From: Microbacterium faecale
GTDB lineage: Bacteria > Actinomycetota > Actinomycetes > Actinomycetales > Microbacteriaceae
Direction of reading: 5' to 3'
DNA length: 64,000 nt
Assembly (NCBI RefSeq): GCF_014640975.1
Contig: NZ_BMHO01000001.1
Location: 2,366,166-2,430,165 of the forward strand
In this document: in pieces, positions 7,481 through 16,855 of the stretch
How positions within the stretch are numbered: position 1 is the stretch's first letter
How the letters are laid out: each line of letters opens with the position of its first letter
The notes under the pieces: generated by a model
Database searches by the model: none
What the model was told of the DNA's origin: nothing
The model's input: only the letters and a program-made list of their open reading frames with translations
Program-made: the position numbers and the translations under genes

Positions 7481-8410
7481 ATGAAGACGTCGTGGCCCGA
7501 TCCCCCGCCGCTCTTCGCCGTGGAGGATCTCGATCATCCGGGCGAGAAGGATTCGTGGGTGCCACGTCGCCCACGCCAGCAGGCTGCGGCGCGTCGCCGG
7601 CCCACCGCCGCGCCGCACGAGGCGCTGATCGACATCGACGGACGCCTGATGATGGACTCACCCGAGGAGCTGCGCATGGCATTCGACGACATCACGGCGC
7701 GGTTCCCCGATGAGGCAGGCGGCGTGCTCTTCACGCGCGTCGGCGTCTTCGACCTCGAGACGACCGGCATCGACGTCGCGAACGACCGCATTGTGACGGC
7801 ATTCGTAGGCGTCCTCGACGCCTCCGGCGAGGTCATCGAGTCGCACTCCTGGCTCGCCGATCCCGGCATCGAAATCCCCGCGGCCGCGGCCGCGGTGCAC
7901 GGCGTCTCGACCGAGACGGCGCGCGCCGAGGGCCGTGCGGCCGCCGAGGTGGTCGGCGAGATCATCGGCGCCCTCCGCACGCTCTTCGACACGGGGATCC
8001 CGGTCGTCGCCTACAACGCGCCCTTCGACCTGTCGGTGCTGCGACACGAGGCCGCCCGCCACGGGCTCGCCCCGATCGCGAACCCCTCTCCCGTCGTCGA
8101 CCCGCTCGTCGTCGACAAGCAGCACGATCGGTACCGCCGCGGCAAGCGCACGCTCGACATCGTCGCGGCGCACTATGGCGTGACGCTCGAAGACGCGCAC
8201 GACGCGTCCGCGGATGCGATCGCCGCCGGGCGCGTCGCGCTGGCGCAGGCCGAGCGCTTCGGGAGCGATCTTCCGACGACGCTCGCAGAACTGCACGCGG
8301 CGCAGGTCGGGTGGGCCGCGGCACAGGCGGCGAGCCTCGGGGAATACTTCGTGCGCATCGGACGCATCGCCCCGGGCGAGACGATCGATGGGTCCTGGCC
8401 GATCCGCTGA
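7481..8410 (+). CDS. DnaQ-like DEDDh 3'-5' exonuclease
   Basis: This 309-residue protein has an N-terminal proline- and arginine-rich stretch of about 85 residues, then an exonuclease domain. ExoI is VGVFDLETTG (acidic pair in DLE, about 91-93), ExoII is VAYNAPFDLSVL, and ExoIII is HDASADA, of the HxxxxD type. The fold is that of the DNA polymerase III epsilon proofreading subunit, but this size and a lone domain are typical of stand-alone actinobacterial exonucleases. A repair or RNA-processing role is possible. I chose the ATG at 7481 over an upstream in-frame GTG because a -10 box lies between them. Confidence 0.87.
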   Translation: MKTSWPDPPPLFAVEDLDHPGEKDSWVPRRPRQQAAARRRPTAAPHEALIDIDGRLMMDSPEELRMAFDDITARFPDEAGGVLFTRVGVFDLETTGIDVANDRIVTAFVGVLDASGEVIESHSWLADPGIEIPAAAAAVHGVSTETARAEGRAAAEVVGEIIGALRTLFDTGIPVVAYNAPFDLSVLRHEAARHGLAPIANPSPVVDPLVVDKQHDRYRRGKRTLDIVAAHYGVTLEDAHDASADAIAAGRVALAQAERFGSDLPTTLAELHAAQVGWAAAQAASLGEYFVRIGRIAPGETIDGSWPIR

Positions 8411-8440
8411 CGCGCGTCGCGGCAACACCGCCTCACAGAG

Positions 8441-8480
8441 ACACGAAGAGGGGCCCGCTCGAGCAGGCCCCTCTTCGTGT
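8441..8480. terminator. Bidirectional hairpin terminator between exonuclease and rpmE2
   Basis: A perfect 15-base stem (8441-8455 with 8466-8480) has a 10-base loop and lies between two convergent genes. Confidence 0.75.
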
Positions 8481-8487
8481 GATCGGC

Positions 8488-8739
8488 TTACTTGCCGCCG
8501 AAGTTCTTGAACCGCTGGTTGAACCGCTCCACGCGGCCAGCCGAGTCCATGATGCGCTGCTTGCCCGTGTAGAACGGGTGCGACGCCGCGGAGATCTCGA
8601 CGTCGATGACGGGGTAGGTTTCGCCGTCGAGTTCGATCGTCTTGTCGCTCGTCGCCGTGGAACGCGTCAGGTACGTCTCGCCCGAGCCGAGGTCGCGGAA
8701 CACGACGTACTCGTACGAGGGGTGGATGTCAGTCTTCAT
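8488..8739 (-). CDS. rpmE2: 50S ribosomal protein L31 type B
   Basis: This 83-residue protein, beginning [16 protein letters not shown], is the type B form of bL31. It lacks the CxxC zinc ligands of the type A protein, so it is the zinc-independent version, which many bacteria use under zinc limitation. The ATG at 8739 is preceded by AAGGA with seven bases' spacing; a frame extending further upstream is not conserved in the family. I saw no convincing Zur-box palindrome upstream, so zinc control is not shown by the sequence. Confidence 0.93.
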   Translation of the reverse strand: MKTDIHPSYEYVVFRDLGSGETYLTRSTATSDKTIELDGETYPVIDVEISAASHPFYTGKQRIMDSAGRVERFNQRFKNFGGK

Positions 8740-8834
8740 GAGAATCCTTGCGGGGACGTTTCGTGAGGAGGGAATCGTGCGCGTGCGCACCGGCGCACCT
8801 CGAGCGCCAGCGCACTACTTTACCAGACGCCCGC

Positions 8835-9632
8835 TCAGCCGAAGATGGGTGCTTCGGCCCGCGCGACCCAGCGGCCGTTCTGCTCGATGATGGCGATCGG
8901 GAAGCCGAAGGTCTGCTCGAGGTTCTCGCGCGTCAGCGTCTCGCGCAGCGGCCCCTGAGCGACTGCGCGCCCTTCGCGCAGCAGCATGACGTGCGTGAAC
9001 CCGACGGGGATCTCCTCGACGTGGTGGGTCACCATGACCATCGCGGGAGTCGTCGGCGCCTGGGCGTAGCCGCTCAGCAGCTGCAGCAGCTCCTCGCGTG
9101 CTCCGAGGTCCAGGCTCGCCGTCGGTTCGTCGAGCAGAAGCAGCTCGGGATCCGTCATGACGGCGCGCGCCACCTGCACGCGCTTGCGTTCGCCATCGCT
9201 GAGGGTACCGAACGTGCGGTCGGCGAGGCCGTCGAGCTTCCACTCGGCGAGCACGCGCAACGCCCGACGTTCGTCGATGTTCTCGTACTGCTCGTTCCAG
9301 CGGCCCATCACCGAGTAGGCGGCGGTCAGCACCGCGTTGAGGACGCTCTCGTCGGCGGGGATCTGGCGTGCCAGCGCTGTCGAGGCGAAGCCGATGAACG
9401 GGCGCAGGCTGAACACGTCGGTCTTGCCGAGACGCTCACCGAGCACGTCGACGGTTCCCGACGTCGGGAACATCATGGTGTCGGCGATCTGGAGGAGGGT
9501 CGTCTTCCCCGCGCCGTTCGGGCCGAGAATGACCCAGCGCTCGTCGTCGTTCACTGTCCAGGACACGCCGTCGACAATATGGCGCCCGTTTCGGCGCACG
9601 ACGACATCCTTCATCTCGAGCACGGAGGTCAT
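8835..9632 (-). CDS. ABC transporter ATP-binding protein
   Basis: This 265-residue single ATPase domain has Walker A GPNGAGKTT (38-46), signature LSDGERKRV (in place of LSGGQ), Walker B LLLLDEPTASLD and the H-loop in VTHHVEEI. No permease gene is next to it. The organisation resembles the ModF/YlmA-like cytosolic ABC proteins found alone in actinobacteria, so a transport role is not certain. The ATG start lies seven bases after TAGGAT. It is divergent from serB, with 41 bases between the start codons. Confidence 0.88.
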   Translation of the reverse strand: MTSVLEMKDVVVRRNGRHIVDGVSWTVNDDERWVILGPNGAGKTTLLQIADTMMFPTSGTVDVLGERLGKTDVFSLRPFIGFASTALARQIPADESVLNAVLTAAYSVMGRWNEQYENIDERRALRVLAEWKLDGLADRTFGTLSDGERKRVQVARAVMTDPELLLLDEPTASLDLGAREELLQLLSGYAQAPTTPAMVMVTHHVEEIPVGFTHVMLLREGRAVAQGPLRETLTRENLEQTFGFPIAIIEQNGRWVARAEAPIFG

Positions 9633-9639
9633 ATGCGTG

Positions 9640-9645
9640 ATCCTA
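9640..9645 (-). promoter_or_regulatory. -10 box of leaderless ABC ATPase gene
   Basis: On the minus strand TAGGAT is followed after seven bases by the ATG at 9632. Confidence 0.6.
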
Positions 9646-9660
9646 CCGACCGAACTTCAG

Positions 9661-9666
9661 TACGCT
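9661..9666 (+). promoter_or_regulatory. -10 box of leaderless serB
   Basis: TACGCT lies seven bases before the GTG at 9674. It is divergent from the ABC ATPase promoter, and the two -10 boxes are 15 bases apart. Confidence 0.55.
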
Positions 9667-9673
9667 CATCGTT

Positions 9674-10306
9674 GTGACTGCGCGTTTTCTCGTCGTGCTC
9701 GACGCCGATTCCACCCTGATCCGCAATGAGGTCATCGAACTCATCGCCGACGAGGCGGGGCGCGGTGCCGAAGTGGCCGCCGCGACCGAGGCCGCGATGC
9801 GCGGCGAGATCGACTTCGCCGAGAGCCTGCGCGGGAGGGTCCGCGAACTCGCGGGAGTGCCTCTCTCGTCCTTTTCGCGCGTGCGCGCGCGGATCGAGCC
9901 GACTCCCGGCGTCACCGATCTCACGTCGGCCATTCATGCTCGCGGCGGCATCGTCGGCGTTGTCTCCGGCGGGTTCCACGAGATCCTCGACGATCTCGCT
10001 CCCACGCTCGGCGTCGACGTGTGGCGCGCGAACCGTCTCGTCGCGCGCGACGGCGCGCTGACCGGCGAGGTCGACGGCGCGATCGTCGACGCGGCCGCGA
10101 AGGCCGATCAGCTCACGGCGTGGGCGGACGAAGCGGGGGTCGCTCGCCACCGGACTGTCGCGATCGGCGACGGCGCGAACGATCTGGAGATGATCGCACG
10201 CGCGGGACTCGGCATCGCCTTCAACGCGAAGCCAGCCGTCCGACGCGCAGCGAACCTCACGGTCGGCCCCGTGAACCTGCGCGAGATCATCCCCCTGCTC
10301 CCCTGA
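9674..10306 (+). CDS. serB: Phosphoserine phosphatase (HAD superfamily)
   Basis: This 210-residue enzyme catalyses the last step of serine synthesis, hydrolysis of phosphoserine. HAD motif I is LDADSTLI, with nucleophile Asp10 and acid/base Asp12. Motif II is VSGGFHEIL, a lysine is in KADQL, and motif IV is IGDGANDLEMI. NEVIELIADEAGRGAEV is the helical cap typical of SerB. The protein has no N-terminal ACT domains, unlike the longer mycobacterial SerB2. The GTG is leaderless. Confidence 0.93.
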   Translation: MTARFLVVLDADSTLIRNEVIELIADEAGRGAEVAAATEAAMRGEIDFAESLRGRVRELAGVPLSSFSRVRARIEPTPGVTDLTSAIHARGGIVGVVSGGFHEILDDLAPTLGVDVWRANRLVARDGALTGEVDGAIVDAAAKADQLTAWADEAGVARHRTVAIGDGANDLEMIARAGLGIAFNAKPAVRRAANLTVGPVNLREIIPLLP

Positions 10307-10308
10307 TG

Positions 10309-10367
10309 TCCACAAGTCTCCGACAAGTCCGGCGCGATTCGCAGCGGACTTGTCGGAGACTTGTGGA
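10309..10367. terminator. 23-bp perfect inverted repeat, probable bidirectional terminator
   Basis: The arms 10309-10331 and 10345-10367 are perfectly complementary over 23 bases, with a 13-base loop. Each arm contains the sequence ACAAGTC twice. It begins three bases after the serB stop and ends 21 bases before the fabG stop, so it could end transcription from both sides. There is no U-run on either strand. The length and perfection of the stem are unusual and may point to a REP-like element. Confidence 0.65.
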
Positions 10368-10388
10368 ATTGCGGAGGCGTCTCCCGCG

Positions 10389-11111
10389 TCAGTGCCCCAT
10401 CCCGAGACCGCCGTCGACGGGAATGACCGCGCCGGAGATGTAGGAGGCGTCGTCGCTCGCGAGCCACGAGACGACGCCGGCGATCTCATCGGCCGATCCG
10501 AAACGTCCCGCGGGGATCTGCGTCTGGTAGGTCTTCTGCGTCTTCTCGTCGAGCTGCGCCGTCATGTCCGATTCGATGAACCCGGGCGCCACGACGTTCG
10601 CCGTGATGCCCCGGCCGCCCAACTCGCGCGTGATCGCGCGTGCGAAGCCCACGAGTCCCGCCTTCGACGCGGAGTAGTTCGCCTGCCCGGCCACACCGAA
10701 CAGACCCGACACACTCGAGATGAGAATGATGCGGCCGTGCTTCGCCCGCAGCATCGATCGGATCGCGCGCTTGACGGTGCGGAACGCGCCGCCGAGGTTG
10801 GTGTCGACGACGCTCGTGAAGTCGTCGTCGCTCATCCGCATCAGCAGGGTGTCCTTCGTCACTCCGGCGTTCGCGACGATCGTCGTCACCGGGCCGAGCT
10901 CGGCTTCGATCTGTGCCACAGCGGCGTCCAACGATGCACCGTCGTTCACGTCCGCGCGGACGGTCAGCGTTCCCTCTGGACCTTCGCCGGATCGCGCCGT
11001 GACCGCAACGCGATAACCGTCCCGCACGAGACGCTCAGCGATCGCCCGTCCAATCCCGCGGTTCCCGCCGGTGACGAGGGCGACGTGGTCGGGCGTGGCT
11101 GGTGCGTTCAT
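10389..11111 (-). CDS. fabG: 3-oxoacyl-[ACP] reductase (short-chain dehydrogenase)
   Basis: This 240-residue SDR protein has the nucleotide-binding motif TGGNRGIG (14-21), NAGVTKDTLL, the catalytic serine near 132, Tyr146 and Lys150 in YSASK, and PGFIESDMT after the active site. This pattern is that of FabG, which reduces 3-oxoacyl-ACP with NADPH in fatty acid synthesis. No other fab gene is adjacent, so another SDR substrate cannot be excluded. The ATG follows AGGAG by six bases. Confidence 0.88.
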   Translation of the reverse strand: MNAPATPDHVALVTGGNRGIGRAIAERLVRDGYRVAVTARSGEGPEGTLTVRADVNDGASLDAAVAQIEAELGPVTTIVANAGVTKDTLLMRMSDDDFTSVVDTNLGGAFRTVKRAIRSMLRAKHGRIILISSVSGLFGVAGQANYSASKAGLVGFARAITRELGGRGITANVVAPGFIESDMTAQLDEKTQKTYQTQIPAGRFGSADEIAGVVSWLASDDASYISGAVIPVDGGLGMGH

Positions 11112-11195
11112 GGGTGCTCCTGGGGTGTTCCGATTCGGCCGGTCCCCACCCTAGATGACGGGGTGTCCCCCGTGCGACGCGCCGCGGCGCCGGGC

Positions 11196-11201
11196 TAGAC
11201 T
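11196..11201 (+). promoter_or_regulatory. -10 box upstream of the DUF4190 gene
   Basis: TAGACT is 35 bases before the ATG at 11237; a GGGGAGAG ribosome site lies between them. A weak -35 (TGCGAC, 11173-11178) is at 17 bases' spacing. Confidence 0.4.
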
Positions 11202-11236
11202 GGCCGAACACGACACGTCGGGGAGAGAGAAATCAC

Positions 11237-11629
11237 ATGTCGCAGTTCGACCAGCCGCAGCAGCCCGCCTACCAGCCACCGCAGGCTCCGCCGTCGTATG
11301 GCGCGGCGCCGCAGCAGCAGACGAACCCGCTCGCGCTCACCGCGCTGATCGCGTCGCTCGTCTCGCCCGCAGCGTGGATCCTTTCGCTCGTCCCCGTCAT
11401 CGGGAGCATCCTCAGCATTCTCGCGCCGATCTCGGCGATCCTCGCCGTGGTCTTCGGCCACATCGCCCTGTCTCAGATCAAGAAGCGCGGCGGAGGCGGA
11501 CGCGGGATGGCGCTGACCGGCCTCATCATCGGGTACATCCTGATCGGCGTGAGCATCATCATCGGCATCCTGGTCGTCGCCGTCTTCGGCGCGATCGCCA
11601 CGGGCTTCGGCGTTCTCGGCGCCTACTGA
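11237..11629 (+). CDS. DUF4190 domain membrane protein
   Basis: This 130-residue protein has a proline- and glutamine-rich N-terminal tail of about 33 residues, then two hydrophobic segments (about 34-72 and 92-128) separated by a basic turn (SQIKKRGGGGRGMALTG). The segment around ILAVVFGHIALSQIKKRG is the DUF4190 signature. The function is unknown; such proteins are small integral membrane proteins common in actinobacteria. It is monocistronic and followed by a strong hairpin. Confidence 0.85.
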   Translation: MSQFDQPQQPAYQPPQAPPSYGAAPQQQTNPLALTALIASLVSPAAWILSLVPVIGSILSILAPISAILAVVFGHIALSQIKKRGGGGRGMALTGLIIGYILIGVSIIIGILVVAVFGAIATGFGVLGAY

Positions 11630-11638
11630 GCCACCGCC

Positions 11639-11684
11639 AGAGCGGCCCGCGGCCCCGATCACCGTCGGGGGCGCGGGCCGCTCT
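11639..11684 (+). terminator. Hairpin terminator after the DUF4190 gene
   Basis: Arms 11639-11651 and 11672-11684 pair over 13 bases, and the stem continues inward almost perfectly for six or seven more pairs. Confidence 0.7.
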
Positions 11685-11717
11685 CGTGTGCGCCACGGCG
11701 CCTAGAATGGAGGCATC

Positions 11718-12104
11718 GTGAGGAAGCACATCCGCCCCGCTCAGTCCGCGACGTCGATCGGCAAATCGCCGCAGGACGACGAGACGGCGCGCATGAAGCA
11801 GTACGTGCTGACGATGGTCATCCGCACCGTGTGCCTGGTACTCGCCTTCGCGGTCCAGCCGTGGGGGTGGCAGACCGCCGTCTTCAGTGTCGGGGCGATC
11901 GTCCTGCCGTACATCGCCGTCGTCTTCGCGAACCAGGCGAACGCGCGCGGCACGACCACCGCCGTGAGCCCGACGCGCGCGATCGAGCCTGGCGCCGCAC
12001 CAGCTGACCCATCGGAAGGCCCGCACGTGATCCGGATCGACGGCTCCTCCGAGGACCCGTCGACGAGCGCGCCCCACACAGACGAAGAGAGTGACGAACG
12101 ATGA
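11718..12104 (+). CDS. DUF3099 domain membrane protein
   Basis: This 128-residue protein has a core of two transmembrane helices, QYVLTMVIRTVCLVLAFAV and a second at about 58-76, after an N-terminal SIGKSPQDDETARMKQY segment. This is the DUF3099 pattern of actinobacteria; the function is unknown. The C-terminal 50 residues are hydrophilic. The GTG at 11718 lies nine bases after TAGAAT, with GGAGG in between. It is the first gene of an operon with the next two, each joined by an ATGA overlap. Confidence 0.82.
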   Translation: MRKHIRPAQSATSIGKSPQDDETARMKQYVLTMVIRTVCLVLAFAVQPWGWQTAVFSVGAIVLPYIAVVFANQANARGTTTAVSPTRAIEPGAAPADPSEGPHVIRIDGSSEDPSTSAPHTDEESDER

Positions 12105-12346
12105 TCCTCGGCTTCGCCCCCGATTCCCCCCAGTGCGCGCGCGCGGAATGCCGAGCGCCCGCCGAGATGAGCGTCGTGTGGCGTAACCCGAAGATCCACA
12201 CGCCCGACCGGCGCAAGGTGTGGCTCGCGTGCGCGGAGCACGCCGACTACCTGCACGACTTCCTCGCGTCCCGCGCATTCCCCGTGCGCGTCGTCGACGA
12301 CGTGACCGACGGGTCCGACGTCGATCTTCCCGAGGGTCCCCGATGA
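12101..12346 (+). CDS. Small cysteine-containing protein, function unknown
   Basis: This 81-residue protein has cysteines at CARAEC and in WLACAEH, an arrangement that could hold a metal ion (C-x4-C ... C-x2-H). The rest is not recognisable and there is no membrane segment. The start overlaps the DUF3099 stop by four bases and the stop overlaps the SURF1 start by four bases. Translational coupling with a cytochrome oxidase assembly factor suggests, but does not prove, a role in metal or cofactor handling. Confidence 0.75.
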   Translation: MILGFAPDSPQCARAECRAPAEMSVVWRNPKIHTPDRRKVWLACAEHADYLHDFLASRAFPVRVVDDVTDGSDVDLPEGPR

Positions 12347-13188
12347 GGACCTGGCCGCGCAGCGCGCGGTGGAGCATCTACGTCCTCGTCGCGATCCTGT
12401 TCGCGATCGCGTGTGCGATCCTCTCGTCGTGGCAGTTCGCGCGCGGCGAGCTGCGTGACGCTTCGAATGCGCTGATCACGAACAACTACGACGCCGACCC
12501 CGTGCCGCTGAGCGAGCTGATGTCGGGAACCGACGACTTCGATCCCGGCGACGAGTGGCATCCCGTCGTCGTTACCGGTGAGTATCTCGCCGATGACCAG
12601 CTGCTGGCCCGCAATCGCCCCGAGGGCGGCACCAGCGCCTACGAGGTCATCGTGCCGCTTCAGCTCGACGACGGTCGGATCCTCGCGATCGATCGCGGTT
12701 GGGTTCCGCCGGCGTACGAGGGCGGTGCCGAGGCTGTTCCCGCTCCCCCGACGGGAGAGGTCACCGTCACCGCCCGACTGCGCGCGAGCGAGGCGTTGCC
12801 GACGTCCGGTCGCACCGCGCCCGAGGGGCAGCTGCCGATGATCCACGTGCCGTCCGTCGCGGCGCAGACCGGGGAGCAGACGATCACCCCCGTCTACGCC
12901 ATCATGTCGAGCGAGGAGCCGGCCCCCGACGAGCGGCCGAACCCCCTCGCCGCTCCGGAGGTCGACCCGGGGCCCCACTTGTCGTACGCGGTGCAGTGGA
13001 TCCTGTTCGCGATCATGGGCTTCGCGTTCATCGGATACATGATCCGCACCGAGATGGTCCCCGCTCGCGGCGACGACGAGGACCCGGACGACCTCGACGA
13101 AGACAGGCCGCGCCCCCAGCGCCGCCCGCGCCGCAAGCGCCGCGACCGAGACGCCGAAGAGGAAGACGCCATCCTCGACCGCCTGTAG
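12343..13188 (+). CDS. SURF1-family cytochrome oxidase assembly protein
   Basis: This 281-residue protein has the classic SURF1 shape. A transmembrane helix comes near the N-terminus (WSIYVLVAILFAIACAIL) and is followed by SSWQFARGELR. A large outer domain follows, with ILAIDRGWVPP, then a second helix near the C-terminus (VQWILFAIMGFAFIGYMI). A basic cytoplasmic tail of about 50 residues ends it. SURF1 helps insert haem a into cytochrome c oxidase. ctaA and ctaB, which make haem A, are elsewhere in this window. The ATG at 12343 is taken because it is coupled to the preceding gene. Confidence 0.88.
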   Translation: MRTWPRSARWSIYVLVAILFAIACAILSSWQFARGELRDASNALITNNYDADPVPLSELMSGTDDFDPGDEWHPVVVTGEYLADDQLLARNRPEGGTSAYEVIVPLQLDDGRILAIDRGWVPPAYEGGAEAVPAPPTGEVTVTARLRASEALPTSGRTAPEGQLPMIHVPSVAAQTGEQTITPVYAIMSSEEPAPDERPNPLAAPEVDPGPHLSYAVQWILFAIMGFAFIGYMIRTEMVPARGDDEDPDDLDEDRPRPQRRPRRKRRDRDAEEEDAILDRL

Positions 13189-13208
13189 GGCGTACGGGAG
13201 CGCCCTAC
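13185..13208 (+). terminator. Short hairpin overlapping the SURF1 stop codon
   Basis: Arms 13185-13192 and 13201-13208 pair over eight bases. The left arm contains the stop codon TAG. It lies between convergent genes. Confidence 0.45.
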
Positions 13209-13248
13209 GACCGACGACAACGTGGGCAGGTGCGTGCGCCCGCGCGTT

Positions 13249-14847
<1,599 letters not shown>

Positions 14848-14902
14848 TCTGAACGGTCCTGTTCGTTGGAGGGGGTTTCGGGCGCGATCGCGCCGGCAGA
14901 TC

Positions 14903-14908
14903 ATCCTA
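14903..14908 (-). promoter_or_regulatory. -10 box upstream of the ABC-F gene
   Basis: On the minus strand TAGGAT lies about 55 bases before the GTG at 14847. The leader would contain the 12-base palindrome GCGCGATCGCGC (14882-14893). Confidence 0.35.
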
Positions 14909-14947
14909 TCGGTGTGCGGCTGATCGTCGTCTGGCCTGCGCGCGGCG

Positions 14948-15541
14948 TCAGGCGATGCCGCGCGCCGTCAGCGCGTCGCCCATGTCGTCGGCGTGACGCA
15001 GCGCGAGCACGAGAAGCGTCACGATCGCCCGGGGCCCGAGCCGAACGCCGCGTGCGCGCGCGGCGTCGCGCACCTGGGCGGCGAGAGCGCCGACGACGGG
15101 AATGACGGCGATCGTCAGGGAGACGGTGAAGGCGACGCGCCACGGATCCACGCCGATACGGCGGAGCGGGCTGAGCGCGCGTCGGAGCGCATCGATCATC
15201 TCCCCCGTCGGCGTCGTCATGGTGCACACGGATGCGAGCAGCAGTACCGCGACGACGCGCGTCGTGCCGGTCAGCGCCGGTGCAGGGCCGAGGAAGATGC
15301 CCTGAGTGAGGGCGAGGAACACGATGATCCACTTCAGGTCCCACACTCGGCCCAGCCACGCGGTGACGCCGAGCCCACCAATGAGGAAGACCACGAGCGT
15401 GAGCCCGAGCGTGACGACGGCTGAGACGGGCGTGTGCGGAAAGACCGATGCGGCGACGGCGAGGACGGCGAGACCGGCGAGTTTCCACCCCGCGCCGAGG
15501 CGGTGCAGCGGGCTCGTGCCGGGCCGGTAGAGCGGAATCAC
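14948..15541 (-). CDS. bioN: Biotin ECF transporter T component (BioN/EcfT)
   Basis: This 197-residue membrane protein has five or so transmembrane helices. Two Ala-Arg-Gly motifs (ARARG near 163 and TARG at the C-terminus) couple T components to the ATPase. Together with BioM and BioY it forms an energy-coupling factor importer for biotin. The GTG at 15541 overlaps the bioM stop by four bases. It is the third gene of bioY-bioM-bioN. Confidence 0.9.
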   Translation of the reverse strand: MIPLYRPGTSPLHRLGAGWKLAGLAVLAVAASVFPHTPVSAVVTLGLTLVVFLIGGLGVTAWLGRVWDLKWIIVFLALTQGIFLGPAPALTGTTRVVAVLLLASVCTMTTPTGEMIDALRRALSPLRRIGVDPWRVAFTVSLTIAVIPVVGALAAQVRDAARARGVRLGPRAIVTLLVLALRHADDMGDALTARGIA

Positions 15542-16218
15542 GGGAATTCCGCACGGTAGCGAGCGACCACCTCGACGGGGTCGCCGAGATCCGCGAGCCG
15601 CCCGTCGGCGAATCGGAGGCACACGTCGGTTCGCTCGGCGAGGGCGAGGTCATGGGTGACGATCAGCGTCTGCTCCGGCCCCTCGTCGCCCAGCAGCAGG
15701 TCGGCCATGCGGCGGGCGTTGCCGAGATCGAGCAGGGTCGTCGGCTCGTCTGCGACGAGCACGCGCGGCGCTCGCACGAGAACAGCTGCGAGCGCGAGGA
15801 GTTGCTTCTGTCCGCCCGAGAGGCTGTGCGCGGGCTGATCCGCGTGGTCGGTGAGGCCGAATCGTGCCAGGGCCGCGGCGGTGCGCTCCGTGCGCTCGGC
15901 GCGGGGCACGCCAGCGGCCTTCACCGACAGCGCGACGTCCTCGGCCGCTGTCGGCATGAGGATCTGCGCATCGGGGTTCGTGAAGAGGAATCCGACGGCC
16001 TGTCGCGCGCGACGCGGATCGCGCCGGACGTCGATGTCGCACACCTCGACGGATCCCTCGGTCGGAGCGACGAGCCCATTGAGCGTGCGCGCGAACGTCG
16101 ACTTCCCGGATCCGTTTGCGCCGATCACCGCGATCCGCCGCTCCTCGAGGGTCACCGTCACGTCGGCGAGCACCCGCGCGCCGTCGATCGCCACGCCGAG
16201 GTCGCGGATGCGGATCAC
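15538..16218 (-). CDS. bioM: Biotin ECF transporter ATPase (BioM/EcfA)
   Basis: This 226-residue ABC ATPase has Walker A GANGSGKST, an ECF-type Q-loop region FLFTNPDAQIL, signature LSGGQKQLLALAAVL, Walker B VLVADEPTTLLD and the H-loop THDLAL. It powers biotin uptake. The GTG start overlaps the bioY stop by four bases and the stop overlaps the bioN start by four bases, so the three genes are translationally coupled. A longer upstream open frame lies antisense to bioY and is not used. Confidence 0.92.
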   Translation of the reverse strand: MIRIRDLGVAIDGARVLADVTVTLEERRIAVIGANGSGKSTFARTLNGLVAPTEGSVEVCDIDVRRDPRRARQAVGFLFTNPDAQILMPTAAEDVALSVKAAGVPRAERTERTAAALARFGLTDHADQPAHSLSGGQKQLLALAAVLVRAPRVLVADEPTTLLDLGNARRMADLLLGDEGPEQTLIVTHDLALAERTDVCLRFADGRLADLGDPVEVVARYRAEFP

Positions 16219-16802
16219 GCGGCCGCCCGTGCGCGACGCACCGTCGCGGGAAAGGCGGGTGGATACGCGCGGTAGAGGAGCATCGTCAGCACGACCGCGA
16301 CGACCGCCTTGATCAGATCGCCGGGGAGGAACGCCAGCGACGAGAGGGCGGCTTCGCCGAGCCCGATGCCCGTCACGAGCGCGACTCCGGGGATCCCGAC
16401 GGCATACATGACGACGATTCCGCCGACGACCGCCCCGAGCGCGACGCGCCACCAGACGAGGCGGCGCGCGCCGAGATGCGCGAGGACGCCCACGACGACG
16501 ACCGCCGGCAGCCATCCGATGAGGTAGCCCGCGGTGGGTCCGAGGAAGACGCCGAGCCCGCCGCGCCCGCCGGAGAGCACGGGCAAACCGATCGCGACGA
16601 GAAGGAACACGATCAGGACGGCCGCTCCCCCGCGGCGCCATCCCAAGACCGTTCCGGCGAGCATCACGCCGAGTGTCTGGGCGGTGATGGGCACGAGGCC
16701 GGGAACCGGGATCGGCCCCATGATGCCGAGCACGATGATGATGCCCGCGAAGACGGCGATGCGCGCGATGTCGCGTGCCTCCCACGATTCGGATCTGGTC
16801 AT
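16215..16802 (-). CDS. bioY: Biotin-binding S component BioY
   Basis: This 195-residue protein has six hydrophobic helices and the BioY pattern VPGLVPITAQTLGVMLAGTVLGWRRGG, FLGPTAGYLIGWL and the closing FLPGDLIKAVVAVVL. It binds biotin in the membrane for the ECF module. The ATG at 16802 is preceded by GGAAGG at about seven bases. Tandem BioQ-type operators lie immediately upstream, and a TetR regulator is divergent. Confidence 0.95.
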   Translation of the reverse strand: MTRSESWEARDIARIAVFAGIIIVLGIMGPIPVPGLVPITAQTLGVMLAGTVLGWRRGGAAVLIVFLLVAIGLPVLSGGRGGLGVFLGPTAGYLIGWLPAVVVVGVLAHLGARRLVWWRVALGAVVGGIVVMYAVGIPGVALVTGIGLGEAALSSLAFLPGDLIKAVVAVVLTMLLYRAYPPAFPATVRRARAAA

Positions 16803-16814
16803 GATGAGCCTTCC

Positions 16815-16841
16815 TGAACACCGTTCACTGAACATCGTTCA
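16815..16841. promoter_or_regulatory. Tandem BioQ-type operators
   Basis: Two perfect palindromes of the form TGAAC-N3-GTTCA lie at 16815-16827 and 16829-16841, with a 14-base period. They match the known BioQ motif of Corynebacterium (TGAAC-N3-GTTAC) and sit between bioY and the divergent TetR gene. The second palindrome ends two bases before the -10 box of the regulator. Confidence 0.8.
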
Positions 16842-16842
16842 C

Positions 16843-16848
16843 TATAGT
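16843..16848 (+). promoter_or_regulatory. -10 box of leaderless bioQ-like gene
   Basis: TATAGT is seven bases before the ATG at 16856 and directly beside the second operator palindrome. Repressor binding should block its own promoter as well as that of bioY. Confidence 0.65.
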
Positions 16849-16855
16849 CGTGTTC

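Noticed and set aside
8740..8834. A Zur box upstream of the zinc-independent L31 gene
   Set aside because: No AT-rich palindrome of the usual Zur form could be found; zinc control would be a guess.
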